Source: Pseudomonas solani
Lineage (GTDB): Bacteria; Pseudomonadota; Gammaproteobacteria; Pseudomonadales; Pseudomonadaceae
Direction of reading: 5' to 3'
NCBI RefSeq assembly: GCF_026072635.1
Contig: NZ_AP023081.1
Coordinates: forward strand, 4,646,501 to 4,710,500
Length of the DNA: 64,000 bases
In this document: positions 36,515 to 45,332 of the stretch, piece after piece
How positions within the stretch are numbered: position 1 is the stretch's first letter
How the letters are laid out: each line of letters begins with the position of its first letter
Notes under the pieces: model-generated
What the model was told of the DNA's origin: nothing
Database searches by the model: none
The model's input: only the letters and a program-made list of their open reading frames with translations
Made by a program: the position numbers and the translations under genes

Positions 36515-37861
36515 TCAGTGGGCGGCGCAGTGATGGCTGCGTTCCTTCTCACCCAGGATGTTGAACAGGATGTTGAGCACCAGGGCACTGACGGTGGCCA
36601 TGGCGATGCCGCTGTGGGTGATGGGTTCCATCCAGTGGGGCAGGTGGGCGAAGAATTCGGGGCGCACCACCGGCGCCATGCCCATGCCCATGCTCACGGC
36701 CACCAGCAACTGGTTGCGACGGTCGGTGATGTCCGCTTCGTGGAGGATCTTGATGCCGGTGGCGGCGACCATGCCGAACATCGCCAGGCCCGCACCGCCC
36801 AGGACCGCAGACGGAATGGAGGCCACCAGGAAGGCGGCCTTGGGCAGCAGGCTGAGGGTGATCAGGAACAGGCCGGCGACGGCGGTGACGTAGCGGCTGC
36901 GCACACCGGTCATCTGTACCAGGCCGATGTTCTGGGCGAAGGAGGAGTGGGTGAAGGTGTTGAAGAAGCCGGCGAAGAAGGAGGCGCCGGCGTCGCACAG
37001 CAGGCCACGGCGCAGGGCTTTCGGGCAGACCTCGCGGCCGGTGATCTTGCCCAGGGCGAGGAACATGCCGGTGGACTCGACGAAGATGATCACCACCACC
37101 AGGCACATGGACAGCACCGGTGCCAGCTCGAACTTGGGCATGCCGAAGTGCAGCGGGGTGACCACCTGGAACCAGGGCGCCTGCTCCAGGCCGGCGAGGT
37201 CGACCATGCCCATGCCGCCGGCGACCAGGTAGCCCACGGCCATGCCGATCAGCACCGAGACGTTGACCCAGAAGCCGCGCATGAAGCGGTTCACCAGCAG
37301 GATGATGCCCAGCACCAGGGCGGCGACCGCCAGGTATTCCAGGGCGCCGAACTGTACCGCCTTGCTGCCGCCGCCGGCCCAGTTCACTGCGACGGGGAAG
37401 AGGGTGAGGCCGATGGAGGTGATCACCGTGCCGGTTACCAGCGGCGGGAAGAAGCGCACGATGCGTGCCATGAAGGGGGCCAGCAGCAGGCCGAAGAAGC
37501 CGGCTGCGATGGTCGCGCCGAAAATACCCTGCAGGCCGACGCCGGGCATGCCGGCCATCACCACCATGCTGCCGACGGCGGCGAAGCTCGCGCCCATCAT
37601 TACCGGCATGCGGATGCCCACCGGGCCGATGCCGAGCGACTGCACCAGGGTGGCGATACCGGCGACCAGCAGGTCGGCGTTGATCAGGAAGGCGATTTCC
37701 TCGCGGGACAGGCCGGCCGCCTGGCCGACGATCAGCGGCACGGCCACGGCGCCGCCGTACATCAGCAACACGTGCTGGATGCCGACGAGCAGGAGTTGCA
37801 GCAAAGGCAGGCGTTGATCGGCGGGCGGAATGGCGAGCTCGGGCTCGGTCAGCTTGGTCAT
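36515..37861 (-). CDS. Xanthine/urate permease (NCS2 family)
   Basis: This protein of 448 residues has about 14 membrane segments of the nucleobase:cation symporter-2 family. The diagnostic motif QNIGLVQMTG starts with Gln, as in XanQ/UacT purine permeases rather than the Glu of UraA, so xanthine or urate is the likely substrate. The ATG at 37861 (MTKLTEPELAIPP) has an AGAGGTG site; the longer reading adds a non-family extension. It ends a purine-gene strand and is followed by its own terminator. Confidence 0.9.
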   Translation of the reverse strand: MTKLTEPELAIPPADQRLPLLQLLLVGIQHVLLMYGGAVAVPLIVGQAAGLSREEIAFLINADLLVAGIATLVQSLGIGPVGIRMPVMMGASFAAVGSMVVMAGMPGVGLQGIFGATIAAGFFGLLLAPFMARIVRFFPPLVTGTVITSIGLTLFPVAVNWAGGGSKAVQFGALEYLAVAALVLGIILLVNRFMRGFWVNVSVLIGMAVGYLVAGGMGMVDLAGLEQAPWFQVVTPLHFGMPKFELAPVLSMCLVVVIIFVESTGMFLALGKITGREVCPKALRRGLLCDAGASFFAGFFNTFTHSSFAQNIGLVQMTGVRSRYVTAVAGLFLITLSLLPKAAFLVASIPSAVLGGAGLAMFGMVAATGIKILHEADITDRRNQLLVAVSMGMGMAPVVRPEFFAHLPHWMEPITHSGIAMATVSALVLNILFNILGEKERSHHCAAH

Positions 37862-38045
37862 GCAACACCTCTGGCGCTTTTGTTTTTGTTGAGCCTTATA
37901 GGCCGCAGCCGGCAAAGGCCGGCTGCGATCCTGGTATTCATGTTTCTGCCATCCAGGCCCAGCTGTGAGCGGTGGATGGGGCACGCGGAACAAATGGCAG
38001 GGCCTGATGCTGGAGGTGCACCGGAACGCCGTGCCGGAAGACGAT

Positions 38046-38070
38046 AAAAAAAGCCTGCCTGGGGCAGGCT
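38046..38070 (-). terminator. Intrinsic terminator after puuD
   Basis: On the minus strand, stem AGCCTGCC / GGCAGGCT is followed by seven T (38046-38052). It lies 46 bp past the puuD stop and upstream of the permease gene, so the permease may have its own promoter in the 185 bp that follow. Confidence 0.82.
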
Positions 38071-38116
38071 TGAAACACGGGCTGCAGCTTGGGGATGCGG
38101 CCCGTCGTGGTCGAGA

Positions 38117-39445
38117 TCAGTTGGTCTTGGCGCCCTGGGCGATCCAGGAGCCGATCAGGTCACGCTCGGCCTGGGTCATCTGGGTGATGTTGCCCAGCGG
38201 CATGATCTGGGTGGCGACGGCCTGAGCCTGGATCTTCGGCGCGAGGGCCTGGATCTGCTGCGGAGTGTCGAACATCACGCCACCCGGAGCCGCCGTGAAC
38301 AGGGGGCTGGTGGGGGTGGCGGAATGGCAGACGGAGCAGCGTTCCTGGATCACGCTGTGGACCTTGTCGAAGTCCGCACTGCCGGCATTGGCCTGGGCGG
38401 TAGCGGGCGCCTGCTCGGTGGCGGGCTGGGCCGGGGCCTGGGCCTGCTCAGCGGGCTTGCTGGCTTCGGTGGTGGCTGCCGGCGCTGCGGCTTCGGTCTT
38501 GGCCGGTGCGGTGACCGGGGCGACGTTGGCGGTGGGCGCGGTGGCGGCCTTGTAGTTCGGCGAGGTGACGAAGGCCAGGCAGATCATGCCCAGTGCACCG
38601 GCCGGGAGGGTCCAGGCGAACTTGTTGCTCTCGTGGCGGGTGTTGAAGTAGTGGCGCACGAGAACGGCGATCACCGCGATCCCGGCCAGGATCAGCCAGT
38701 TGTACTTGCTGCCGTAGGTGCTCGGGAAGTGGTTGCTGATCATGATGAACAGCACCGGCAAGGTGAAGTAGTTGTTGTGGCGCGAGCGCAGCAGGCCCTT
38801 GGCCGGCAGGGCCGGGTCCGGGGTGCGGTTCTCTTCGATGGCCTTAACCAGTGCACGCTGTGCCGGCATGATGATGCGGAACACGTTGCCGACCATGATG
38901 GTGCCGATCAGTGCGCCGACGTGGATGTAGGCACCACGGCCGCTGAACACCTGGGTGAAGCCCCAGGCGGCGCCGATCACCAGCACGAAGAGGATCAGGC
39001 CGAGGAGGGCGGGTTGCTTGCCCAGGGGCGAGTCGCACAGCAGGTCATAGATGAACCAGCCGGCGATCAGCGAACCCACGCCGATGGCGATGGCTGCCGC
39101 AGGGGCGAGGTCCAGGCCGGGGGCGATCAGGTACAGGGTCGGGTTCAGGTAGAACACCACGGTCAGCAGGGCGACGCCCGACAGCCAGGTGAAATAGGCT
39201 TCCCATTTGAACCAGTGCAGGTTGTCCGGCATTTTCGGCGGGGCGAGCTTGTATTTCTCCAGGTGGTAGATGCCACCCCCGTGGATCGCCCACAGGTCAC
39301 CGGCCAGCCCGTCGCGCGGGGCCTTGCGGTTGAGGTTGTTCTCCAGCCAGACGAAATAGAACGATGCGCCGATCCAGGCGATACCGGTGATCATGTGAAC
39401 CCAGCGAATGCTCAGGTTCAGCCATTCGGTCAGATGTGCTTCCAC
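38117..39445 (-). CDS. puuD: Cytochrome c-linked urate oxidase PuuD
   Basis: This 442-residue integral membrane protein has about eight helices (RWVHMITGIAWIGASFYFVW near the N-terminus). A long Ala/Pro/Glu/Thr linker (about residues 305-355) leads to a C-terminal cytochrome c domain with heme motif CSVCH (C370, C373, H374). This architecture matches PuuD, which oxidises urate to 5-hydroxyisourate and passes electrons to cytochrome c rather than making H2O2. The linker is low in complexity. No soluble uricase is seen. It lies between allA and the permease gene. Confidence 0.92.
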   Translation of the reverse strand: MEAHLTEWLNLSIRWVHMITGIAWIGASFYFVWLENNLNRKAPRDGLAGDLWAIHGGGIYHLEKYKLAPPKMPDNLHWFKWEAYFTWLSGVALLTVVFYLNPTLYLIAPGLDLAPAAAIAIGVGSLIAGWFIYDLLCDSPLGKQPALLGLILFVLVIGAAWGFTQVFSGRGAYIHVGALIGTIMVGNVFRIIMPAQRALVKAIEENRTPDPALPAKGLLRSRHNNYFTLPVLFIMISNHFPSTYGSKYNWLILAGIAVIAVLVRHYFNTRHESNKFAWTLPAGALGMICLAFVTSPNYKAATAPTANVAPVTAPAKTEAAAPAATTEASKPAEQAQAPAQPATEQAPATAQANAGSADFDKVHSVIQERCSVCHSATPTSPLFTAAPGGVMFDTPQQIQALAPKIQAQAVATQIMPLGNITQMTQAERDLIGSWIAQGAKTN

Positions 39446-39498
39446 AGTACGTACCTCTTTCCCGAACGATCGGCACGGCGATCGCTGGGCTTCTCTTA

Positions 39499-40002
39499 TT
39501 AGTGGTGGGGGTCGAGGAAGAGCTGTTCGTCCTCGGTGAAGTAATGCTCATCGCAGTTGTTGCCAGAACCACTGCGATCAACCACCAGGAAGTCATCCCG
39601 CTTTTCGATCGTCAGCACCGGGTGGTGCCAAACGCCGCGATGGTAATTAACGCCCTGCTTGCCATTGGTGAGGAAAGCACGGACCAGACCCGGTACAGGT
39701 GCATCGCCAACGGGCGCGACCACGACCAGAAAGGGGTTGCCGAGCAGCGGTATGAAGGCCTGGCTGCCCTGCGGATGTCGTTCAAGCATGCTGATGGGGC
39801 GGGGCATCTCCAGGGATTCGGCGCTGAAGATGCTGATGATCGCCTTGTCGTCCGGCTGGGCCGTTTCGACGGTGGCCAGCTTGTGGTAACGGCGGGTGGA
39901 GCCGTTGTTGATCATGAAGAATTCGCTGCCTTCGGTTTCGATGACGTCACCGAACGCGGCGAAGGCTTCTTTGGTCAGGGGCTCGATCTTGAGAGTGCGC
40001 AT
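39499..40002 (-). CDS. allA: Ureidoglycolate lyase AllA
   Basis: This 167-residue enzyme splits ureidoglycolate to glyoxylate and urea. Motifs include KIEPLTKEAFAAFGDVIE, ERHPQGSQAFIPL and NYHRGVWHHPVL, typical of AllA. The ATG at 40002 gives the family start MRTLKIEPLT; the long upstream extension is a chance open frame over alc. It lies 65 bp after alc in the same direction. Confidence 0.95.
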   Translation of the reverse strand: MRTLKIEPLTKEAFAAFGDVIETEGSEFFMINNGSTRRYHKLATVETAQPDDKAIISIFSAESLEMPRPISMLERHPQGSQAFIPLLGNPFLVVVAPVGDAPVPGLVRAFLTNGKQGVNYHRGVWHHPVLTIEKRDDFLVVDRSGSGNNCDEHYFTEDEQLFLDPHH

Positions 40003-40067
40003 GCTGTTCTTCTTATCCTTACTGTCGCCCCGCCACGGTGACGGGGGTTGCCGGAAGCTGTCCGGCG

Positions 40068-41063
40068 TTAACTGGCCACCTTGCCGAACAGGCGCAGGCG
40101 GCTGACGCCTCCGTCCGGGAACACATTCAGGCGTACGTGGGTGACGGGGCCGAGGGCCCGGATCTGTTCGATGTATTCGTGTTCGGCGTGCATCGAGAGT
40201 TTCTGGCTCGGTAGCAGCTCGCGCCAGAACAGGCTCTGGGTCTCGATCTGGCTGTCGGTGCCGCCTTTGACGAAGGCTGCCTGGATCGAGCAGCTGTCGG
40301 GGTAGTTGCCCTTGAAGTGCAGGGTGTCGACCACGATGCGCTCGATCTCGCCGGGGTGACCGAGGGCGACTATCACCCAATCGTTGCCAGGCGTGCGGCG
40401 GCGGGCGGTTTCCCAGCCGTCACCCATGTTGATGCCACGGCCCGGGTTGAGGATGTTGCCCATGCGGCCGAAGTGCTCGTCGGAGCAGGCCAGCGCGCGG
40501 CCGCCATTGAGGGCGGCGGCGAGGTCGAGCTGCTCGTTGTCGCCGACCGCGCTCCAGTCGCGATGGGGCACGCCGTATACGCGCAGGCGCGCCACACCAC
40601 CATCGGGGTAGATGTTGAAACGCAGGTGGGTGAAGGCCTGGTCGTTGTCGATCGCGTGGTAGTGTTGGCTGTCGCCCTTGAGCTCCACGGCGCCGAGCAC
40701 GTCGCTCCACTGGGTGTTCTCGTCCGGGTCGCCGTTGGCCACGAAGCAGCCTTCGAGGGACGCGGACGGCGGGTAGTTGCCGGTGAAGAAGCTGGTGTCG
40801 ATGTCCACGCCCTTGATCGAGCCCGGTACACCCAGGCGGATCACGGCATGGTCGTAACCTTCGAAACGCTTGCGGCGGGATTCCCAGCCGTCCATCCACT
40901 TGCCGTTGTCGTCGAACACGCCTTCCTTCCAGACGGCCGCGGTCGGCTGGAACAGGCGGTTGACGTCAGCGAACCAGTCGTCGGTGACCGAGAGTGCTCG
41001 GGTCCCGAGGCGGGCATCGGCGAGGTTGACGTACTTTTCGAAGGGTACTGCGTAGCTCTTCAT
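40068..41063 (-). CDS. alc: Allantoicase
   Basis: This 331-residue enzyme hydrolyses allantoate to ureidoglycolate and urea. Two allantoicase repeats are visible, each with a WE(S/T)..RR segment (DGWESRRKR, DGWETARRR), a beta-rich GNYP segment (TGNYPPSAS, KGNYPDSCS) and VRLNVFPDGG-like ends. Length is normal. It lies 55 bp after uraD. Confidence 0.96.
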   Translation of the reverse strand: MKSYAVPFEKYVNLADARLGTRALSVTDDWFADVNRLFQPTAAVWKEGVFDDNGKWMDGWESRRKRFEGYDHAVIRLGVPGSIKGVDIDTSFFTGNYPPSASLEGCFVANGDPDENTQWSDVLGAVELKGDSQHYHAIDNDQAFTHLRFNIYPDGGVARLRVYGVPHRDWSAVGDNEQLDLAAALNGGRALACSDEHFGRMGNILNPGRGINMGDGWETARRRTPGNDWVIVALGHPGEIERIVVDTLHFKGNYPDSCSIQAAFVKGGTDSQIETQSLFWRELLPSQKLSMHAEHEYIEQIRALGPVTHVRLNVFPDGGVSRLRLFGKVAS

Positions 41064-41118
41064 TACGGTCTGCCTTGGAACTGGGGCATTACGTGGTGCG
41101 GCGTGCGTGCAGCTGGGG

Positions 41119-41634
41119 TTACATCTGCTGCAGGCGGAACAGCGCGATCTTGTTGATCTCGGCCAGGGCCCGGCTGAACTCGGCTTCGGGGGAGTTGTGG
41201 ATGCGCTCCTCGAAGGCCGCCAGGATCTGGTGCCGATTGCTGCCCTTCACCGCCATGATGAAAGGGAACCCGAACTTGGCCTTGTAGGCGTCGTTCAGCT
41301 CGGTGAAGCGCGAGAACTCTTCAGCCGTGCATTCGTGGATGCCGGCACCGGCCTGTTCGCTGGTGCTGGCTTCGGTCAGTTCGCCACGGACGGCGGCCTT
41401 GCCTGCCAGGTCCGGGTGAGCGTTGATCAGGGCCAGCTGGGCGTCGTGGCTGGCGCTGAGGAGGATGTCGGACATGCGCTGGTGCAGGCCGTCGATCTGG
41501 TCGACGCTGGCGTCCAGGCCGAGGTCGTAGGCCTTCTCGGCGACCCAGGGCGAATGCTCGTAGATGTCGGCGAAGGCGCTGACGAAGGCATCGCGGGACA
41601 GGCTGGACGGGGTGATCTTCTGGAAGCTGCTCAT
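41119..41634 (-). CDS. uraD: OHCU decarboxylase UraD
   Basis: This 171-residue enzyme decarboxylates 2-oxo-4-hydroxy-4-carboxy-5-ureidoimidazoline to S-allantoin. Catalytic-region motifs are present: HPDLAGKAA, SEQAGAG and FGFPFIMAVKG. It overlaps puuE by 4 bp. Confidence 0.96.
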   Translation of the reverse strand: MSSFQKITPSSLSRDAFVSAFADIYEHSPWVAEKAYDLGLDASVDQIDGLHQRMSDILLSASHDAQLALINAHPDLAGKAAVRGELTEASTSEQAGAGIHECTAEEFSRFTELNDAYKAKFGFPFIMAVKGSNRHQILAAFEERIHNSPEAEFSRALAEINKIALFRLQQM

Positions 41635-42560
41635 TGGGCGTTGCCTTGGAAAGGGTGGGTGGTGTGCCAGTGGCGGGCGATGTCCACGCGGCGGGCGAAC
41701 CAGACCTTGTCGTGGCTCTTCACGTATTCGATGAAGCGGGCCAGGGCGGCGAGGCGCGCGGGGCGGCCCAGCAGGCGGCAGTGCATGCCGATGGACAACA
41801 TCTTCGGCGCGCCGGCGGCGCCTTCGGCGTAGAGCACGTCGAAGGCGTCCTTCAGGTATTCGTAGAAGTCGTCGCCCTTGTTGAAGCCCTGCACCTGGGT
41901 GAAGCGCATGTCGTTGGTGTCGAGGGTGTAGGGGATGACCAGGTGCGGCTTCTCCACGGTGCTGGCCGGGTCCCAGTAGGGCAGGTCGTCATCGTAGGTA
42001 TCGGAGTCGTAGAGGAAGCCACCTTCTTCCATCACCAGGCGGCGGGTGTTCGGGCCGGTGCGGCCGGTGTACCAGCCCACGGGGCGCTCGCCGGTCAGTT
42101 CGGTGAGGATGCGGATGGCCTCGAGCATGTGCTCGCGCTCCTGCTCCTCGCTCATGTACTGGTAGTCGATCCAGCGGTAGCCGTGGCTGCAGATCTCGTG
42201 GCCGGCCTCGACCATGGCGCGGATGGCGTCCGGGTGACGCTGGGCGGCCATGGCGACGGCGAAGATGGTCAGCGGGATGTCGTGCTTCTTGAACAGGTTG
42301 AGCAGGCGCCAGACGCCGACGCGGCTACCGTACTCGTAGAGGGATTCCATGCTCATGTTGCGCGCGCCCTGCAGGGGCTGCGCCGCGACCATCTCGGAGA
42401 GGAAGGCTTCGGATTCCTTGTCGCCATGAAGGATGTTGCGTTCGCCGCCTTCCTCGTAGTTGAGGACGAAGGAAAGGGCGACGCGAGCCTCACCCGGCCA
42501 GTGCGGATGCGGGGGATTGCTGCCGTAGCCGATCAGGTCGCGGGGGTAGTCGAGGCTCAC
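41631..42560 (-). CDS. puuE: Allantoinase PuuE
   Basis: This 309-residue polysaccharide-deacetylase-fold enzyme is the cofactor-type allantoinase of Pseudomonas, opening allantoin to allantoate. Motifs include LDYPRDLIGYGSNPPHPHWPG, EICSHGYRWIDYQ and GWYTGRTGPNTR. It is first in the operon puuE-uraD-alc-allA-puuD, with an operator and promoter just upstream. Confidence 0.95.
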   Translation of the reverse strand: MSLDYPRDLIGYGSNPPHPHWPGEARVALSFVLNYEEGGERNILHGDKESEAFLSEMVAAQPLQGARNMSMESLYEYGSRVGVWRLLNLFKKHDIPLTIFAVAMAAQRHPDAIRAMVEAGHEICSHGYRWIDYQYMSEEQEREHMLEAIRILTELTGERPVGWYTGRTGPNTRRLVMEEGGFLYDSDTYDDDLPYWDPASTVEKPHLVIPYTLDTNDMRFTQVQGFNKGDDFYEYLKDAFDVLYAEGAAGAPKMLSIGMHCRLLGRPARLAALARFIEYVKSHDKVWFARRVDIARHWHTTHPFQGNAQ

Positions 42561-42624
42561 TACTGGATTCCTTCTTGTCTATTGAGGGTTCGCGGAGCCG
42601 TGGCTGCGCGAACGCGATGGGTGA

Positions 42625-42654
42625 TTGTATACAAATGTCGTTGCGTTTTGTAAA
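42625..42654 (-). promoter_or_regulatory. puuE promoter overlapping TTGTATACAA operator
   Basis: On the minus strand TTTACA (42649-42654), a 17-bp spacer and TATACA (42626-42631) form a sigma70-like promoter. The -10 lies inside the perfect palindrome TTGTATACAA (42625-42634). A repressor bound here would block the promoter directly. Confidence 0.7.
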
Positions 42655-42808
42655 TCGAATATTTGCCCAAGTCGACGTTCTGCAGGTTTGCAAAAAACTT
42701 GCCTGATTGGTCAGCTCTTTGCAATAAAACCCTTGTCGGGTGGAGGTATGCATCAAAATGGTGCCAGCTGCCCGAGCTCTTATGGAGGTGGGAAAAATTC
42801 TCGAATAA

Positions 42809-42818
42809 TTGTGTACAA
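42809..42818. promoter_or_regulatory. TTGTGTACAA operator upstream of hiuH
   Basis: The site lies 150 bp before the hiuH start, in the AT-rich 407-bp gap shared with puuE. It contains a possible -10 TACAAT (42814-42819) reading toward hiuH; the -35 is weak. I see no gene in the gap. Confidence 0.6.
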
Positions 42819-42967
42819 TTCTGAAGAATAATGTCTTATATTTGTCGCATCGCGGTGCTTTGGATGCCCTTTCATAGGGCGGTAGGCACCCTGGATGCAC
42901 CGAATTCAACGAGAAGAGGAGGCGTGGCAACCGCGGGTCGACGACTGCAGCGGGAGCCCGGAAAGCA

Positions 42968-43321
42968 ATGGGACGATTGACCACCCACGTACTGGATGCC
43001 GCCCACGGTTGCCCTGGCAGCGACATCAGCATCGAGCTCTACCGCGTCGAGAACGGCGGCATGGAGCTGATCACCCGCACCACCACCAACGACGACGGCC
43101 GTTGCGATGCTCCCCTGCTGCAGGGCGAGAGCTACGCCACCGGCGTCTATCAGCTGCACTTCCATGCGGGCGACTATTACCGCAAGCGTGGCGTGAAACT
43201 GCCCGAGCAGGCCTTCCTCGACGTGGTCGTGCTGCGCTTCGGCATCAGTGCCGAGCAGGACCACTACCATGTGCCGCTGCTGATCTCCCCCTACAGCTAC
43301 TCCACCTACCGCGGTAGCTAG
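42968..43321 (+). CDS. hiuH: 5-hydroxyisourate hydrolase
   Basis: This 117-residue transthyretin-like enzyme hydrolyses 5-hydroxyisourate to OHCU. It has the N-terminal TTHVLDAAHGCPG and a middle TTTNDDGRC segment. HFHAGDYYRKRG follows, and the protein ends in the catalytic YRGS. It is divergent from the puuE operon and provides the step between PuuD and UraD. Confidence 0.96.
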   Translation: MGRLTTHVLDAAHGCPGSDISIELYRVENGGMELITRTTTNDDGRCDAPLLQGESYATGVYQLHFHAGDYYRKRGVKLPEQAFLDVVVLRFGISAEQDHYHVPLLISPYSYSTYRGS

Positions 43322-43363
43322 TACCCGTCTTACCCCCTGACTCATCAGCGAGTCCTTTTTCCC

Positions 43364-43391
43364 AGCCCGTCCACACTGCGGGCTTTTTTTT
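43364..43391 (+). terminator. Intrinsic terminator after hiuH
   Basis: Stem AGCCCG / CGGGCT (43364-43369 and 43379-43384) is followed by a run of eight T. It marks the left edge of the inserted CDI region. Confidence 0.85.
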
Positions 43392-43601
43392 GCCTGCGAT
43401 TTGGTGCCTGTCAGCATGGAGCTAGACGGGAGAGTCCTGTCTGGACTGCGGGGTATGGCACTTCCGTACCAGGGTGATGGCATTTCGCCCCCTCTCTGAC
43501 GAGTGGTTCGCATTTGGTCGGGAAAGGGCTTGAGCAAAGTTCCCGGCGCCATAAAAATGCCGCCCCGATGTCGAGATGCCACTATTCCAAGGACGGTCGC
43601 A

Positions 43602-45305
43602 ATGCGTCTGCAGTCTTTCGCTGCGGGCTTCTGCCTGCTTTTCCCCGCTTTTTCTGTTTTTGCCGCTGACAGCCCCGGTGCGCCCTTCGCGGGTGACCGC
43701 GACCTGATCCGCGAGCGCCAGGACCGCATCCTCGAAGAACAGCGCAAGCGCCTGCAGGACCTCCAGCAATTGCCCGGCCGCGAGGCTCCCGTCCAGCCCA
43801 GCACCCCCGCCAGCCAGGGGCCGTGCTTCGACATCCGCAGCATCCGCCTGCAGGGCGCCAGCCTGATTTCCGCGTCGCGCCAGCGCGAGCTGCTCAAGCC
43901 CTTCGAAAACCAGTGCCTGGACAGCGGGCGCCTCAACGAGCTGCTCAAGGCCATCACCCAGCACTACATCGACAAGGGCTACGTCACTTCGCGCGCCTAC
44001 CTGCCGCAGCAGGACCTGGCCGACGGCGAGCTGGACGTCATCGTGGTCGAAGGCAAGCTCGAAGGCCTCGACAGTTCGGCCATCGCCAGTGACCGCGAAC
44101 TGGCCATGGCGTCGCCCGCCCGCAACGGCGAAGTGCTCGACCTGCGCGAAATGGAACAGCTGGTGGACCAGATCAACCGCCTGCCGTCGCGCCCCGCGCA
44201 ACTGGAGCTGGTGCCCGGCGCGGACGTGGGCGGCAGCCGCGTGCAGCTCAAGGGCGAGCCGAGCAAGCCCTGGCGCGTGGGCCTGAACCGTCACAACGAC
44301 GGCCAGCGCAGCACCGGCGAGCAGCAGTGGGGCGCCAGCCTCGACTGGGACAGCCCCTTCGGCTTGGCCGACCAGCTCAGCCTGCGCGGCGGCGGTGACC
44401 TGGTTAGCGACCACTGGAAGCACTCGGCCAACCAGAGCGTCCTCTACAACCTGCCCTACGGCTGGTGGAACTTCAGCTACGCTTACAGCCAGAGCTACTA
44501 CCGCACCCGTAACGACAACAGCGGCTTCCCCTTCGTCACCGACGGCGAGAGCAAGAACCACCAGCTGCGTGCCGAGCGCGTGCTGCACCGAGACAGCGTC
44601 AGCAAGACCGCCGCCAGCCTCGGCGTCGCCCACCTGGAAACGCGCAACTATGTAGAAAACAGCCTGCTCGGCAACTCCAGCCCGCGCCTGACCGAATCCC
44701 AGCTGGGCTTCAACCATGGCCGGCGCATCGGCAATGCCTTCGTCAACGTCGATGTCGGCTGGCAGCGTGGCATCGGCGCCTTCGATGCCCAGCACGACCG
44801 CACCGAGTCCCACCGCTCACCCGAGGCCCGCTACAACAAGTACAGCCTCACCGCCAGCTACCTGCAGTCCTTCCAGCTGCTGGGGGAATCCTTCAGCTTC
44901 GACAGCCTGGTCAACGGCCAACACAGCGAAGACGTGCTCTACAGCCCGCAACGCATCAGCGTCGGCGGCCTCAGCTCGGTGCGTGGCTTCAAGGAGCAAT
45001 CCCTCTCCGGTGACACCGGCGCCTACTGGCGCAACCAGCTGCGCTGGCGCCGGCCGGTGACCTGGGCTGTGCTGCAGCCTTTCGTGCAGGAATACGGCGC
45101 TGCCTTCGCCTACGACCTGGGGGTGATCCACGGCGATCGCTACAACCCCGGCCAGAGCGGCCGCCTCAGCGGCAACGCCTTCGAGTTCAGCGCCCGGGGC
45201 CAGCACCTGGCCGCCTCGGTCACCTTCGCGCGGTCCCTGGAACGCCCTGACGCCATCACGCGCCAGGAGCACCCGGTGTACTTCCGCTTCGACCTCTTCT
45301 TCTGA
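43602..45305 (+). CDS. cdiB: Two-partner secretion outer-membrane transporter CdiB
   Basis: This protein of 567 residues is a TpsB/FhaC-type barrel that exports the adjacent giant protein. It has a signal peptide (RLQSFAAGFCLLFPAFSVFA) and POTRA domains (about residues 75-220; CFDIRSIRLQGASLIS, HYIDKGYVTSRAYLPQQDL). A C-terminal barrel follows, with the conserved VRGF motif (SSVRGFKEQSLSGD) and a final FDLFF. The ATG at 43602 gives the signal peptide; the longer upstream frame does not. cdiA starts 27 bp later. Confidence 0.93.
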   Translation: MRLQSFAAGFCLLFPAFSVFAADSPGAPFAGDRDLIRERQDRILEEQRKRLQDLQQLPGREAPVQPSTPASQGPCFDIRSIRLQGASLISASRQRELLKPFENQCLDSGRLNELLKAITQHYIDKGYVTSRAYLPQQDLADGELDVIVVEGKLEGLDSSAIASDRELAMASPARNGEVLDLREMEQLVDQINRLPSRPAQLELVPGADVGGSRVQLKGEPSKPWRVGLNRHNDGQRSTGEQQWGASLDWDSPFGLADQLSLRGGGDLVSDHWKHSANQSVLYNLPYGWWNFSYAYSQSYYRTRNDNSGFPFVTDGESKNHQLRAERVLHRDSVSKTAASLGVAHLETRNYVENSLLGNSSPRLTESQLGFNHGRRIGNAFVNVDVGWQRGIGAFDAQHDRTESHRSPEARYNKYSLTASYLQSFQLLGESFSFDSLVNGQHSEDVLYSPQRISVGGLSSVRGFKEQSLSGDTGAYWRNQLRWRRPVTWAVLQPFVQEYGAAFAYDLGVIHGDRYNPGQSGRLSGNAFEFSARGQHLAASVTFARSLERPDAITRQEHPVYFRFDLFF

Positions 45306-45332
45306 TTTCAGCTTCGCCCGGAGTTCCAGTAC

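Noticed and set aside
39499..40380. A 293-residue version of AllA
   Set aside because: The N-terminal extension is an Arg/Pro-rich shadow of alc; the family start is at 40002.
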